DNA from: Phlebopus portentosus
Lineage: Eukaryota; Basidiomycota; Agaricomycetes; Boletales; Boletinellaceae
Length of the DNA: 64,000 bases
Reading direction: 5' to 3'
NCBI GenBank assembly: GCA_037892935.1
Contig: JAYXKI010000007.1
Location: forward strand, 310,001 to 374,000
The notes under the pieces: generated by a model
Databases searched by the model: none
Told to the model about the DNA's origin: nothing
What the model saw: only the letters and a program-made list of their open reading frames with translations
Shown here: piece by piece, positions 1 to 11,412 of the stretch
Layout: each line of letters opens with the position of its first letter
Position numbering within the stretch: the stretch's first letter is position 1
Position numbers and translations under genes: made by a program

Positions 1-3000
1 TTACCGTGTCGGGACACGGTGGCGCGTCCACCTCCGGACACGGACATGATTTTGCGTATAGCTCTTCAGCACACGGACATGTTTCATCGTCACGCGTCAT
101 CGAAGAACAGGCGCGGGGTCGTCAAATGTCTCTTGCATCAAAATATTCCGAGTCGCTAGCATCACTCGGCGGTGGAGAAAGACGTTCTCAGGCAGCTGCC
201 TCGCCGATAACGAGCCCCATTTCGTCCCGGAGAAGGCCTTTACCGGCATTTCTTGATCTTGATGCGGTTGGTGTCGGGATAGGCGAGAGTCCCATGCCAA
301 TGCAACGGGTCGGCCATTCATCCAATTCTGGACATGGGCATGATCCCCACGAATACTCCCAAGCACACGCGTGGCCTTCTTCAGCTCCAGCACCTGCTGC
401 ATCTACCCGCGATTCCACCTCCAGCTTCTGGACGTTTGGTCGATCTTCAAAGAAGATTCCGCCAGCCAATGTTTCTATCACCCGTCCATCCGTCGATAGC
501 AGGCCAAGTACAAGCACCCGTCAAAACATGGCATTAGGTCCAGTCACCGTGCGAGATCGTTCCGCGACAGTTACCGGTCATGTTGGAGAGCTTTCAAATA
601 CTCGGCCTTCACGACCTCGGGCAAATACCTCGGTCTCACAAGCGGCAACTGCACCGGGACCTTCTGTAACTCGCGAAGTGTCTGACCAACCGACCTATCA
701 TCGGCAATATGTTGATGATCGACCTGAGCCGGATCGTGCAGGCTCTCCTTTGTACCAACGCCATCCTTACGCCACTGCTGTCTCACCTACAGGCCATCGT
801 CTACATTCGCAAATAATGCCATCGGCCGAGAAGAAACAGACTTCAGCGCAACGCCGATCACCAGTCCCTATTATTAACGTTCCATTCCTTTCTACATCGA
901 AAAGCTTTTCAAGCTTGAGGAATACTGCTAAGAACCTCAAAACATCTGTGTCAACACCTAATTTACGCGGTGAAAGACCACGGGGTGGACAAGCGAGTGG
1001 AGGATCGAGCGTTAATAGTCCCGGCACGCAGAGTGTAGCGAGCTCGGGTCCAAAATGGTTGAGCCCCGAGACATGGTGTGATGCATTACTCTTCCCTCGT
1101 CCGCGTTTTCGCTTGCGTTCCGCGCATGTCATCAGCCCTCCTACGAGTCCCCTTGGCATCACACCGCCATATTCAGCTCCTGCACAAACGCAATCTCAAT
1201 CACGCACGTTGAAGAGAAGCTTGGTCGGCAGGAAAAGTTCGCCTAATTTGCATGACGGACCACATGCTCCTTCATCTGCTCCTCCGGTCGTTTCTCACCC
1301 CAATCCAGAACCGCCACCACAGCCGTCTCGAGCACCAGCGCGGACACTGGCACAGCCTGAAGCTGGTCCTTTCCAGAAGTCTCTTCACCCTCCCCGACCC
1401 AAGTCTTTTGCTCAGGATGACTTGGCTCTTCTGTCGCCGGTACCCTCCCTCGCGACGTGAGTTCAGTTCTGTTCCCCTCTGATGCTTTACTAAGGATTCC
1501 GTTGATAGTGTCCTTCGGCAAAATGAGGAATTTGAGAAAGAAAGAAGCGAGTGGAAGGCGAAGGCATCGCGGTCTTTCGGAAACAAGCGATCTCGTTCAC
1601 TGTCCCGTTCGCGGATGAAAGCTAAAGTGAAACTTAACGGCAAGCCTTCGGAATCTGAAAGCGAACTAGCATTCAGCTTTGACCTGATCGCGGCTACGGC
1701 ATTCCATGGCAGCCAAACTCTGAAGCCGCACGTACATTACGGCCCATCTACGACAGGTTCGGGATCGCGAAATGGGGCAGGTACAAATACGACTAGCACA
1801 GGACTTAACACCACATCGACGCATTCTCGGAATACAAGCAACGCGAGTAAGAATGCGACTTCACGAAGTATTGGACATGGCCATAATCGGAAGGAGAGTT
1901 GGAGCAAATCAGCAATCCGGACGGCTAAGCATACTGCTCAGGCGACTGGTTTATGCTCCGACAACGATGATCTCTCGCCTGCAGATGAGAAGGTGCTGGC
2001 CCCGGATGGAAAGCTGCAGCTGGACCGGACAAGATATGTTCATCTTAATCCTCGCGATGGGAGAACGGGTACGGATGACGATGGTGTTGTGGTCATCACG
2101 GCTGAGAGTTCGCAATATCTCAACGCAACTCAGACGAACTTTGTCGGTCCCTCTTTGTCCCCAGTACCATCTGATCGGAGTGGCGGATCAACTGGTGTCG
2201 GAATCGCTTTGTCGACGCCGACAGTCCTTGTCGATCATCCGTTCCAGTTTTCCGATCATCCATATGCGTCAGGACCTAATCCGGTTGAGATACCACGCCC
2301 GGCTGAGTATGCGGGTCCACATCCTTCAAGGATGGCCGAGTTTGCTTTGACTGAATCGTCGTTGAACGATGTAGCTGCCAGACATCGCCTGCCTTCTGCC
2401 GTAGTAGCTTCGCGTTCATATACCGAAACCACGGCGCATCCGTACGCAGCGGCGGAACAGCGCTCCCGACCAACTCTTCGGGTACCTGTGTCTAGCATAC
2501 CGCCTCCCAAGAAGATGTTCGCCGACGTTGGAACTGGCTCCATTCGTGAGGTCTTGCCGGACGATATTCAGTATTCGCCGTACTCTGCTCAGCATTCTGA
2601 AAACTCGAAACATAACAGCGAGGCCCTTGGCGTGGAAGAGGCTCTCAATCTCGCATTCAGTCGGAAAGATTCTGCCACTGATGAAAAGGGAGGGCAGGTG
2701 GAAGGTCACACCGGCGACACCGAGGACTTCGGCTCAAGGACAGTTGGCCAAGAACTCATTGCACCAGCTCTCATGAGGTCCGCAGCTGACTACCGTGTTG
2801 AGCGAATGCCTCAAATAGACGAAGGCTCCATGCGCGAATCATGGCAGAATTCACAAGATGTTGATGAACACGGCCATTTTCTGGTTCCGACTCCTATGTC
2901 AACAATATCGTTCAAGCCGAAGTTCTCTCCGCTCAGACTTCCCTAGATTCCTCGCCTATGACTTCTCCGCGCCAGTTCAAGAAGTTCGATGACACGGAGG

Positions 3001-4005
3001 ATTATAGTGATCTTTTCTATACACCAGGACAGCCAGCGTCTGTTTCCGGAGGCCTCAGAGCCGGCGGGAATAGTAGCGAAAGCTCTGGTGAACCAACGCC
3101 TCCCAACGAATCTACTAACCCTCTGAATTTCCGAGAGGAAGAAGGTTTCGCGACTCGGAGACCGTTGCTAGCGAGGAGTAACTCAGCACTGACGAATCTG
3201 CGGCGGAAGCTGAGCGAAGAATATAGAACCAGCATAGATGATCGTCATATATTCAGTGAGGATGTCAACTTGAGGAGACATGTTAGCGATGTTCCTGAAG
3301 TTGATGAGGATTTCGGTGACCCGAATGATATAATATCGCAAGGATCACCACCAGGCGCTTCTCTGCCGCTGCGACTTGGATTAACGCATTCCGAGAGCCC
3401 AGGACCTGTGCATGTGATCCCAGAAGACGTTGAGTCGTCACGCGCGTCGTCGGTTTTGGAGCGTTATGAAACGGAGGAGGGCACCGGTAAGACTTGTCTC
3501 TACAACTTGCGCCGGGTATCGCATGTGTCTAACTAAAGCAATAGAAGTGTACTACCGAGTAGGCGAAGTTCCTGCGCTCGCCACACCTAACCCTGTCTCA
3601 TCAACACACATGTACCGAGCATCTGCTCATGTTTCTTACATCGACAGTACACCTCCGAGCAACCATCGTTCCTTGTCTCCTGACACCCGCGGTCGTACGG
3701 ATGCTCCATCTCGTCCCAGCCTCCAACCTCAATCCGCAACATCAATGACGCGTGAAAGCTATATGACTTCTACGTCTAGCGCGTCGCGCATATCTCAGCT
3801 CTCTGAGTTCCCCGTCCCACCGGGCCAAACGTCACTTACGCCCGGTACGATTATCCAATCGTATTTCGGTAGTACGCTCGAACCTACGGAGCGGCATGAC
3901 CCCATACAAGAGGACCCAGAATCTGTTGAACGTGAGCAAAAGCGCCATGAACGTCAGAGCCGCCGCACAACTTTCGGGCCAGTATCGGACGATGAAGATG
4001 GGTAA
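1..4005 (+). CDS. Long Ser/Pro-rich protein of unknown function, 5' end outside window
   Basis: The reading frame is open from the left edge, so the start lies upstream. Four exons can be joined in frame: 1-1456, 1509-2859 or 1509-2883, 2937-3486 and 3545-4005, with stop TAA at 4003-4005. The intron at 1457-1508 has a TACTAA-like branch site, and that at 3487-3544 has donor GTAAGA and CTAAC upstream of TAG. The middle intron ends at 2936; donors at 2860 or 2884 both keep the frame (77 or 53 bp). The visible part is about 1,270 residues, rich in Ser, Pro, Thr, Arg and His, with repeated 'GHGHD'-type stretches and many SP/TP sites and no hydrophobic segment. This suggests a disordered, phosphorylated cytoplasmic protein. 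I recognise no domain. The gene is convergent with SMC1, with about 430 bp between the stops. Confidence 0.7.
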
Positions 4006-4435
4006 TTAATGATACGTTCCTGTTTATGTGTACTGTTATCTGTGACACCTTCCTTCCTATCCACTCACCTGCCTCTTTGATTTTCACTTTGCTCACTAGG
4101 TCCGTCACTCTGTATTTGCAATACTCGCTCTCTCGATTCCATTCTTCCGCAAATTACTTCCTCTTTAAGCTTCGCTTTGGAGTACCTGTAGCGTACTGTT
4201 ATTACATATAATCTCGTCTCAACTTCTTTCATCGATGGTCGTTTTAGTGCTAATCATTTCCTTCACCCTTTGCTGTCTTCTCTTCTATTTGCCGTTCGCG
4301 CTCGCATTGTGCATAATGCCCACTTTATGCTGCGGAATTCGTACAAGCTACATATTGTTATTACATTTATGATTATGACAGCAAGGGTTGATAGAATAAA
4401 TAGAGCGCGCGGTGATACAGCAGAGTTCACGGCAA
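4006..4435. other. Convergent 3' intergenic region
   Basis: This 430-bp stretch separates the stop of the Ser-rich gene from the SMC1 stop. It is pyrimidine-rich on the plus strand (TTTC, CTCTC runs) and AT-rich near 4340-4400, as expected for facing 3' untranslated regions. No coding signal is seen. Confidence 0.5.
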
Positions 4436-7400
4436 TCAGTCATCATATTGTGTGAGCTGAAAGGGAAATTCCTCGTTAATTTTGCGAGTGGTATGATGAA
4501 AAGTCACTTACGTCTAACGTTAAGGAGCTAGAGCTATTCACTGCCTGATCACGGTAGATACCTACCAACGAGTTGCCTCGTTCGTACAGGGAATTCTTCA
4601 AACTAATGACTATAAACTGAAATTCGCCACACGCCCGAGAACGGATGTAATTAGCGATCTTGGCGACATTCGTATTGTCGAGTGCTGCATCAACCTCATC
4701 AAGAACGAAGAAAGGAGCTGGTTGATAACTAGAGCGACGGGTGAAAAGAGTATAAGGAAAACTTCTGTGAGAACAATGAAGAAAAGTATACCTGTGAATA
4801 GCGAAAAGCAACGCAAGAGCAGCGACGGTCTTTTCTCCTCCCGAGAGCTGCTCCATATCTCTAAATCGCTTCATCGGAGGCATCGCATGGTATTTGATGC
4901 CAGCAGCAAATGGTTCCTGCGTGCAAAGCTTAGCAAATAACTCGTTCTGATACAAAACTTATCGACTAACCTCGTTGTCTTCCAGGCTCAGATACGCGAC
5001 ACCACCCATTGGCGCAGCCTTCCCTTTCGTAAGGTCTTTGTAGATCTGGTCAATGCGCTCCGAAATATGAGTGAAAGCTTTGTTGAAAAGATCGCATCTG
5101 CAGAATCAAGTCATCATAAGCAAGATTAAGCTTCGCCACGTCACAATATTTACCTTCGCTTTCTCATTTCGTTAAATTCGTCTCGAGCGCGTTTCGATTC
5201 TTTGCGGGCTTTCTCAGCCTCTTTCTCCGTGTCCAGCAGCTTGGTTTGAACATCGTCCAGCCTACATCCGGATGTTAGTGAATGTTCTTAATTAAGAACC
5301 AGATCTATCTGACCTCTCCATTGCCTTCATGTTCGGTGCCATGCGCTCAATCTCTGTATTAAGCTTGGTGATGGACGAATCGTACGTTGATCCCATCTCT
5401 GCTGATCCATCCTGAACGATTTCCGTCAGTGTCACTGTTCATACACGAAAAGGACTTGACAGTACTGACTTCTCGCTCCTCGTCGTCCAGTAAGTCAAAC
5501 TCGACCTCAATACCGTAATCAGGGACACGTCGAGGCCTCTGTGTACCGTCTTCGTCGTCAATGTCCATTGCCACCTCTTCTCGAAGATTCTGCATTGAAG
5601 TGAGTGACATAAAGCAGTGAGAACTGATTGTACGACGAGAAATCGAGCCAAAGCTCACCTCTTCAATCGGAACGTTCTTTAAGCTGCCTGATCTGAGAGG
5701 AAGTTTGATCCCTTCCAACCGACACCTTCGATAGATGGACGATCTTTCCAGAGCAAGTTTTTCAATCTCGTCATTCTATATCCACATGATCAGATGATGT
5801 TATAGGAAACGGATGCTTATTCCAACCTTCGAAGCAATTTCCTTTAGGGCATGGTCGAGGACTTTTGACGCTCTAGCCGTGTTCTTCTTGACAGCATCAA
5901 GTTCCTTCGTCTTAGTCTCTAAAACCTCGTTGAGTTCCTTGAGCTCCTCTTGAAGCTCGAGGATAGACTCTTGAAGTTGATCAATTTCTTCCTGGACTGC
6001 TTCCTTTTCGGCTTCATGCTTCTTAATAGCTGCGCGCTCGGTATTTATAGCGGTGTCAAGCATTGCAAGGCGCTCCTGCAGCGTTGCCAGTTGCTGTTCC
6101 TCGAATTGCGATCTGGGGGCGTTGCTCAATGCGTCCGATCTTCACGGCGAACTGTAAAAAAAAGGAACTTACTGATGGGTAAGACGTGCAATTTGTGTCT
6201 CGAAACGCCTACGGGCCGCGGCCTCCTCGCTCGCGGCTTTCAGCTGCCGCGATTCGTATTCCCGAATGTTTTCCACGCCGATTTGTGCGCAGAATCGTGC
6301 GAATATTCCATCCTCCTCTTCGTTGACGACTGCTGACAGAACTTCTATCCTTTCGACCAGAGCAGCGTGATTCGCTTTGGCCTGTAAATTCTGTTTCAAT
6401 ACCTCCAAAATGGCATTGTGTCACAAGGCGCGAACCTGCCTCAATTCTGGCGTCTTCTTTTTCATTTCGCTCTTGATGTGTCGCAGCTCATCCTGCTTGC
6501 CTTTAAGACTTGAGGTTAAAGCAGCCTGTGATATAAATAGTCACTCCTTAGTACCCTGACAAAAGAGCCGACTTAAGCATACCAAGTCATCTTTCGCTAG
6601 AGTCAGGGATGATTCTATGCGTGTAATCTCGGCCACTAGATTCTCATCTGCTTTACTTCGTGGCCTTGATTTGTTCAGGTCGCGTAGTTGCGAAAGCAGA
6701 GAATCTCGCACACGCGCCAGTCCTGAAAAGAAATGATCAGCGATTCAGAATGGGAAATAAGCAGTGGACTCACCCTGAACATCTTTCTCCTCCCACTTTT
6801 TATCGTTCCCGTGAGAGCTTCTGCCGCCAGTGATTAATCCGCTCTTATGAATGACAGTTCCTTCAAGCGTGACAGCTAGCGAAAGTTATCAGAGATTTGG
6901 AAGTAGAAAGCTTGATGAACAAGCACATACCTTTGACTTCTTGGCCTTTTTCGTAACAAACATAACGTGCGACATCTAACGAGTCACAAACAAGAGCATT
7001 ACCGCAGGCATAGTGCATGGCTCGCTCGACCGCTGGCTCGTATTGAATGACATCTGCCGCGAGCCTAGCTCCTCGTGCGAAGCTGCGGTATTTGTCGTTG
7101 ATCGGTTTCACTTGAATAGTATCAAGAGGAATGAAGGTTGCCTGTCCTGCTCGCTGATTGCGCATGTACTGTGGAAAAGACAGTATGAGACTCATGTTAT
7201 CAACGTAAAAGCACTAGTGAGCGCACCTCAATACATTCGATAGCAGTCTTTTCTTGGTCTACGACGACAGCGTCGATATTGCGGCCCAAAATGACAGAAA
7301 CGGCCGTCTCGTATTTGCGTTGTGTCGGCTTGCACAGATCGATGACTCTACCTCGGACACCTTTAAATACGTTTCAACTATAACAATTTTGACGTCCAGA

Positions 7401-9263
7401 TATGAACGCGACGCTTACCTGGAAAGATGCGTTGTAAGTTCGCGAGCGTTTCCTTAAGTCGGGCGTCGCGCTCGGATTCTTTCCTATCCACTCCAGCTTG
7501 AAGGAGCTTCTCATGGCATTCAGTCAACTTCTCGTTGAGCTCAGTTTCAAGTTGTCTGGAAAGATGATTGTTGGCGAATGACTACATGCAAAAAATCTGT
7601 CCCACTCACGAGATTCGCGCGAATTCGCTTTGTTGCCTATTTAATTCCTGTTTCGCTCGAGAGTAGTCAGATTGCAATGAAGAAAGCCTGTGATCGACCT
7701 TTAAACACAAGGAAAGATCAGGGTTTAATATAACATAAAACATGTAGGTCTTACTTCTTCTTTCTTGTCCTCGAGATCTGATATCTCGGACTCTAGCTTA
7801 GCCTTGTTCTCCTCCAATCCTGAGAAGGTCTCTTCCAACGCAGCAAGTGCACGAGCGCCGGTCTTCTCGTCTCTCGTAAGAGCCTGAAGCGACTGGCGCT
7901 CATCTACAGCCAAATTGTTGGCTTGTGCTTTTAGTCGTCTATACTCTTCAAGATTTTCTTCGCTCAGAGAGAGATTCTTTTGAGAAGCACGCCGAGCTGC
8001 CTCTGCATCATAGTCAGTTCATGATTCAACCCGAAAACCTGCAATACTTTTACCTCTAGCAGCATCAGCCGCTTTCTGTTCAGCGGCAAGATCTTTGAGC
8101 AAAGCTTTCAGTAGGTCCTCCTTCTTTTTAGCATCTTTCGCCACAGTTTCTCGTGTTGTCTCGTGGTTGCGTAACTTACGCTGAGAATGCAAGATCTTAC
8201 TCTCCGCAGCGACGAGATCTGGTTTCTAGTGTTGAAGAGTAAGAACAGTCTGAATAAGAGGATCAAGAAATCTCACTTTGGTTTCCAACGCCTTCTCCGC
8301 TTTCTTGACCTTTTTCTCAGCAGCAACAACATCAGATCGAGCCTTGGCCTGCTTTGCTCGGACGTCCTCCAGAGACTTATCGTGAGCAGCGTGCTCCTTG
8401 CGAAGTCCCACAAGTGTCTTGTTCCTTTGCTTTATCTCACGAGCATTTGCTTCGATTTGCTCCTCGATATGGAACAGTTTCCACAAAAAACGCTTCAGGA
8501 TGAGTTCATCTCGCTTATGAACGAGGTCCTCAAATCGCTCCGCCTCGGTCATTTGTTCCTTGAAGACCTTTATCTCTCCGGCTATGCTACGTTTCTTGTT
8601 GAAACTATCCGTAGCGTTCTCTGCGGCCCGATCCACAGCTTTCCTTGCTCGTTCGTAATCAGCGGCCAATTCGAGCGAGCCGCTGATCTGCTCGACCAGT
8701 CGCGTAAGGTCTTTCGGAGATTGGGACGCAATATGCTCGACATCTCCTTGGAAGACGAGGAAGTTTTTGGCCTTAGTCAGGATGTTGTGTTTCGCGAGTG
8801 AAGCGGAATATGCTTGAGCGGAGACAACTTGACCATCTAGCTTATATTCGCTCGAACCCGTAGTCGTAATTCTGCATTATGTAAGTACAAGCTACATCCA
8901 TTGTCTTTCTACTCACGTTCGTTGATAGAGCCACTCTTTCTTGTCGTGGTCTTCGTACACAGCAAGCACCCATGCTTTCCTCGCGCCAACATCATCTCCC
9001 TCTTCATCCTCTTCTTCATCGATAGTTTGCGAAGCATCCGCGGCAGATTTCCCTAGTCTTCGTCCACGATAGACAAGGTCTTTTAGTTGACTGCTTCGCA
9101 GTTGAGCGCTTTTGACGCCGAGCACGAATGAGATGGCATCCATGAGGTTCGATTTTCCAGCGCCATTTGGACCGATGATTGAGGTGAATGGAGTAAACGG
9201 ACCGATTACGTGATGGCCTCTGTAGCTTTTGAAGTCTTGCAGCTCAATGCGTATGAGAGGCAT
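4436..9263 (-). CDS. SMC1: Structural maintenance of chromosomes protein 1 (cohesin ATPase subunit)
   Basis: The product is the SMC1 subunit of cohesin, which holds sister chromatids together. Exons on the minus strand: 9263-8917, 8871-8277, 8225-8054, 8002-7755, 7698-7610, 7555-7419, 7360-7227, 7168-6931, 6875-6774, 6722-6583, 6525-6436, 6390-6173, 6112-5827, 5775-5659, 5589-5470, 5411-5314, 5261-5154, 5097-4971, 4916-4792, 4728-4512, 4456-4436. They sum to 3,729 nt, giving 1,242 aa, a normal length for the family, and all 20 introns (45-69 bp) keep the frame. Walker A 'GPNGAGKSN' is at residues 31-39, the hinge starts near residue 528 ('[15 protein letters not shown]'), the ABC signature 'LSGGEK' is near 1146, and Walker B '[12 protein letters not shown]' is near 1170. 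Coiled coils flank the hinge. The short last exon adds 'LTQYDD', matching the conserved 'LTFDLTKY'-type end. The gene is divergent from the secreted glycoprotein gene. Confidence 0.97.
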
Positions 9264-9913
9264 GGTGGCTGTTTAATGAGGCTTTGAGACCGCGACGAGT
9301 TAGGTGGTGCATGTGTCACGTCACGCAGCCGTTACTGATCGCGTCTGCTATACTCTACTTAGGGTCTGGGTCTGCTAGTAAGCACTACGGCATTTAATGA
9401 GGAGAGCTTCGCTTCAGCTAAAGCTCCCATTGATATCTAGTGACCTGATGCTTACGACATGCCCCGCCATGTCTATCTGATAGCATGGTCACTGACTACT
9501 CGCATCTGCTTGACGTCGGTGTTACTGAATCCTGTGAGCCTCCGCGTATTGAGGCTATAACCATCGGATTCTTGGATTCGGTGCTCTCAGCATTGCTTCT
9601 TAATCGTCAAAGGTCCAGAATTTATCAGCCAGAGACAGCTCGTTTTAATTCGCGTTTTAAAATCCATCCTTTCCGCCGACTGTTTCGCTTACATTCTGAG
9701 AATGTTTCCGATCTGACCGACTCGCGATTGTGCATTCATTTCAGTCTCATCTGCTTCCAGAAGCGGAATGTGGCCCTGAGATGCGGGTGGGAGCGCCCGA
9801 CATGGCGCCGCCAGTCAGCCGCCCGCACGGCGTATAAATCCCGCCGCATCGATTGGAATTTGGACTAGGTCGTCCTCTCCCTCGTTCCACATTTCTCTTC
9901 CGCTTGCTTCGCC
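9264..9913. promoter_or_regulatory. Bidirectional promoter region between SMC1 and the glycoprotein gene
   Basis: This 650-bp region separates two divergent start codons. The right side carries a TATA box and a short pyrimidine-rich leader before 9914. The left side, next to SMC1, has no clear TATA box, as is common for housekeeping genes. The small open frames here have no support. Confidence 0.5.
9833..9838 (+). promoter_or_regulatory. TATA box of the secreted glycoprotein gene
   Basis: TATAAA lies in a GC-rich setting 76 bp before the ATG at 9914 and is followed by a CT-rich leader. Placement and strand fit the gene downstream. This is inferred from sequence only. Confidence 0.65.
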
Positions 9914-11412
9914 ATGAGGTCTCTCCTCGTTTTTCAAGGCCTCGCATCCGTTGTCTTTGCACAGTACAGCGTAACTTTTACCCCAGACAACTTACCCGAT
10001 ACATGGCAAGAAGGCCAAACAGGTACCAACAGGTGTGGCACTGGTTCTAACCAAACCTCTATGTGCCAGAATGCCTACCGTAAGTAATCTTTTCAAAATA
10101 CGGTGGATTTTGCTCACAAATAACATTCCACTAGTCAACTCTGTGGATGACTTCTGCCTGTTTGCTCCACCTGAGCCGGGTGCGAACTCCGTCATCGGTG
10201 AAACGGAACGAATCGAAGTAGCATGGTGTTTGCAGGTACGTAAACCCGCTACTTATCTTTCTGAATTTCATATGGACCGTGTTCGTCGGATAGAGCGGCA
10301 CAGGAGCTCGCCTGATTCCTGATGGCACGTTGCAGGGTGTGCACTTCGTCCAGACCCCAGATTATGTGCAGGTCACTGGAGTCGGCGACCTCACAAACCT
10401 AAACATCCCTCGAGGAGACGCGGGAGGGTGAGCGTATAAAATAATTGCTCTCTCCTTATTATTAAAGTGCGATTCGCAGGGAGCTTGATCCTCACGGTGC
10501 TGATGGAAATGGTATGTTTGATGAACGAGCCCCAGAATAATCGATTCACTAGCGTTCTTTGTAGGCAATCCGATCGGAGGACTGGTCTTTTCCAGAGCTT
10601 TTGCTGGTCAGACAGAACAGCTTCATGAATGGACCGTAAATAGGGTTTCTCCGTTATGGCTTGAGATATAATCTGACTATTGAGTGCAGAACTTTATGTC
10701 AGCGACTTCATTCTGCTTCCGCGGCTGCAGAGATGGTCCGAACGCTCCTGCCTTGTGTCAGCACATCTATGATGAGATGGGCTGCGAGTGGAACATGCCA
10801 GCTAGCTATGATGCGGGTGTATTTGAACAATGTGCTGGGGACACCGGAGAGGTAATTTGATTCGAATTCAGATTTAAACTCAAACTTACACGTCGATAAA
10901 AGCCGATGGGTGTTTATGGAGGTTCCACCTTCCACCAAGGCGATGCAGTTACGCCGGATCCGCACCCTGCACCTCCTTCCTCGCAGTGCTCTAGGGTGGC
11001 GACGTTGAGCAATGCCATGATTGCATCAACTTCGTCTACATCCGCTTTTGCTTCGACGACGGTAAGCTTGCTTCTATGTTCGCCATACATGTAATCTTGC
11101 GGACGGGGCCTGACTGGCTTCTCGGTCTCACAGGCACGCGCATCTTCGACTCGAAGCACTGCGACAATTAAAGCGTCCGGTTCTGCGTCTGCCTCCCTAG
11201 CTACTAACGCCGCTTCGCGAGATTTCAACTTGAACGTTATTCTCGTACTGAGCGGTTCAGTCAGCATCTCCTTTATCGCGGACTACATGCTCGGAGAAAG
11301 CTGGTTCATTTGTTTGCACGAGCCAGTACCTCGGTCAAGCTCGCGAGATTTATTCTCATGGACAGACATTGGACATTCGTTTCTGGTAATCGGAATAATT
11401 TTTTTTTCATGA
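9914..11412 (+). CDS. Secreted Cys-rich glycoprotein, likely GPI-anchored (basidiomycete family, function unknown)
   Basis: Eight exons (9914-10079, 10135-10235, 10294-10427, 10480-10511, 10565-10635, 10690-10851, 10903-11061, 11134-11412) give 367 aa in one frame. The protein has a signal peptide (cleavage after 'SVVFA', near residue 16). The ectodomain contains 'NSVDDFCLFAPP', 'GARLIPDGTLQG', 'HFVQTPDYVQVTG', 'GGELDPHGADGNGNPIGG', 'FCFRGCRDGPNAPALCQH' and 'GDTGEPMGVYGGSTFHQG'. I know this motif order from a widespread, uncharacterised family of secreted proteins in mushroom-forming fungi. A Ser/Thr-rich linker follows and then a hydrophobic stretch ('LNVILVLSGSVSISFIADY'), as in GPI-anchored wall proteins. 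The frame continues about 45 residues past that stretch, which is unusual, so the last exon may be mis-ended. The role is unknown; a cell-surface location is inferred. Confidence 0.88.
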
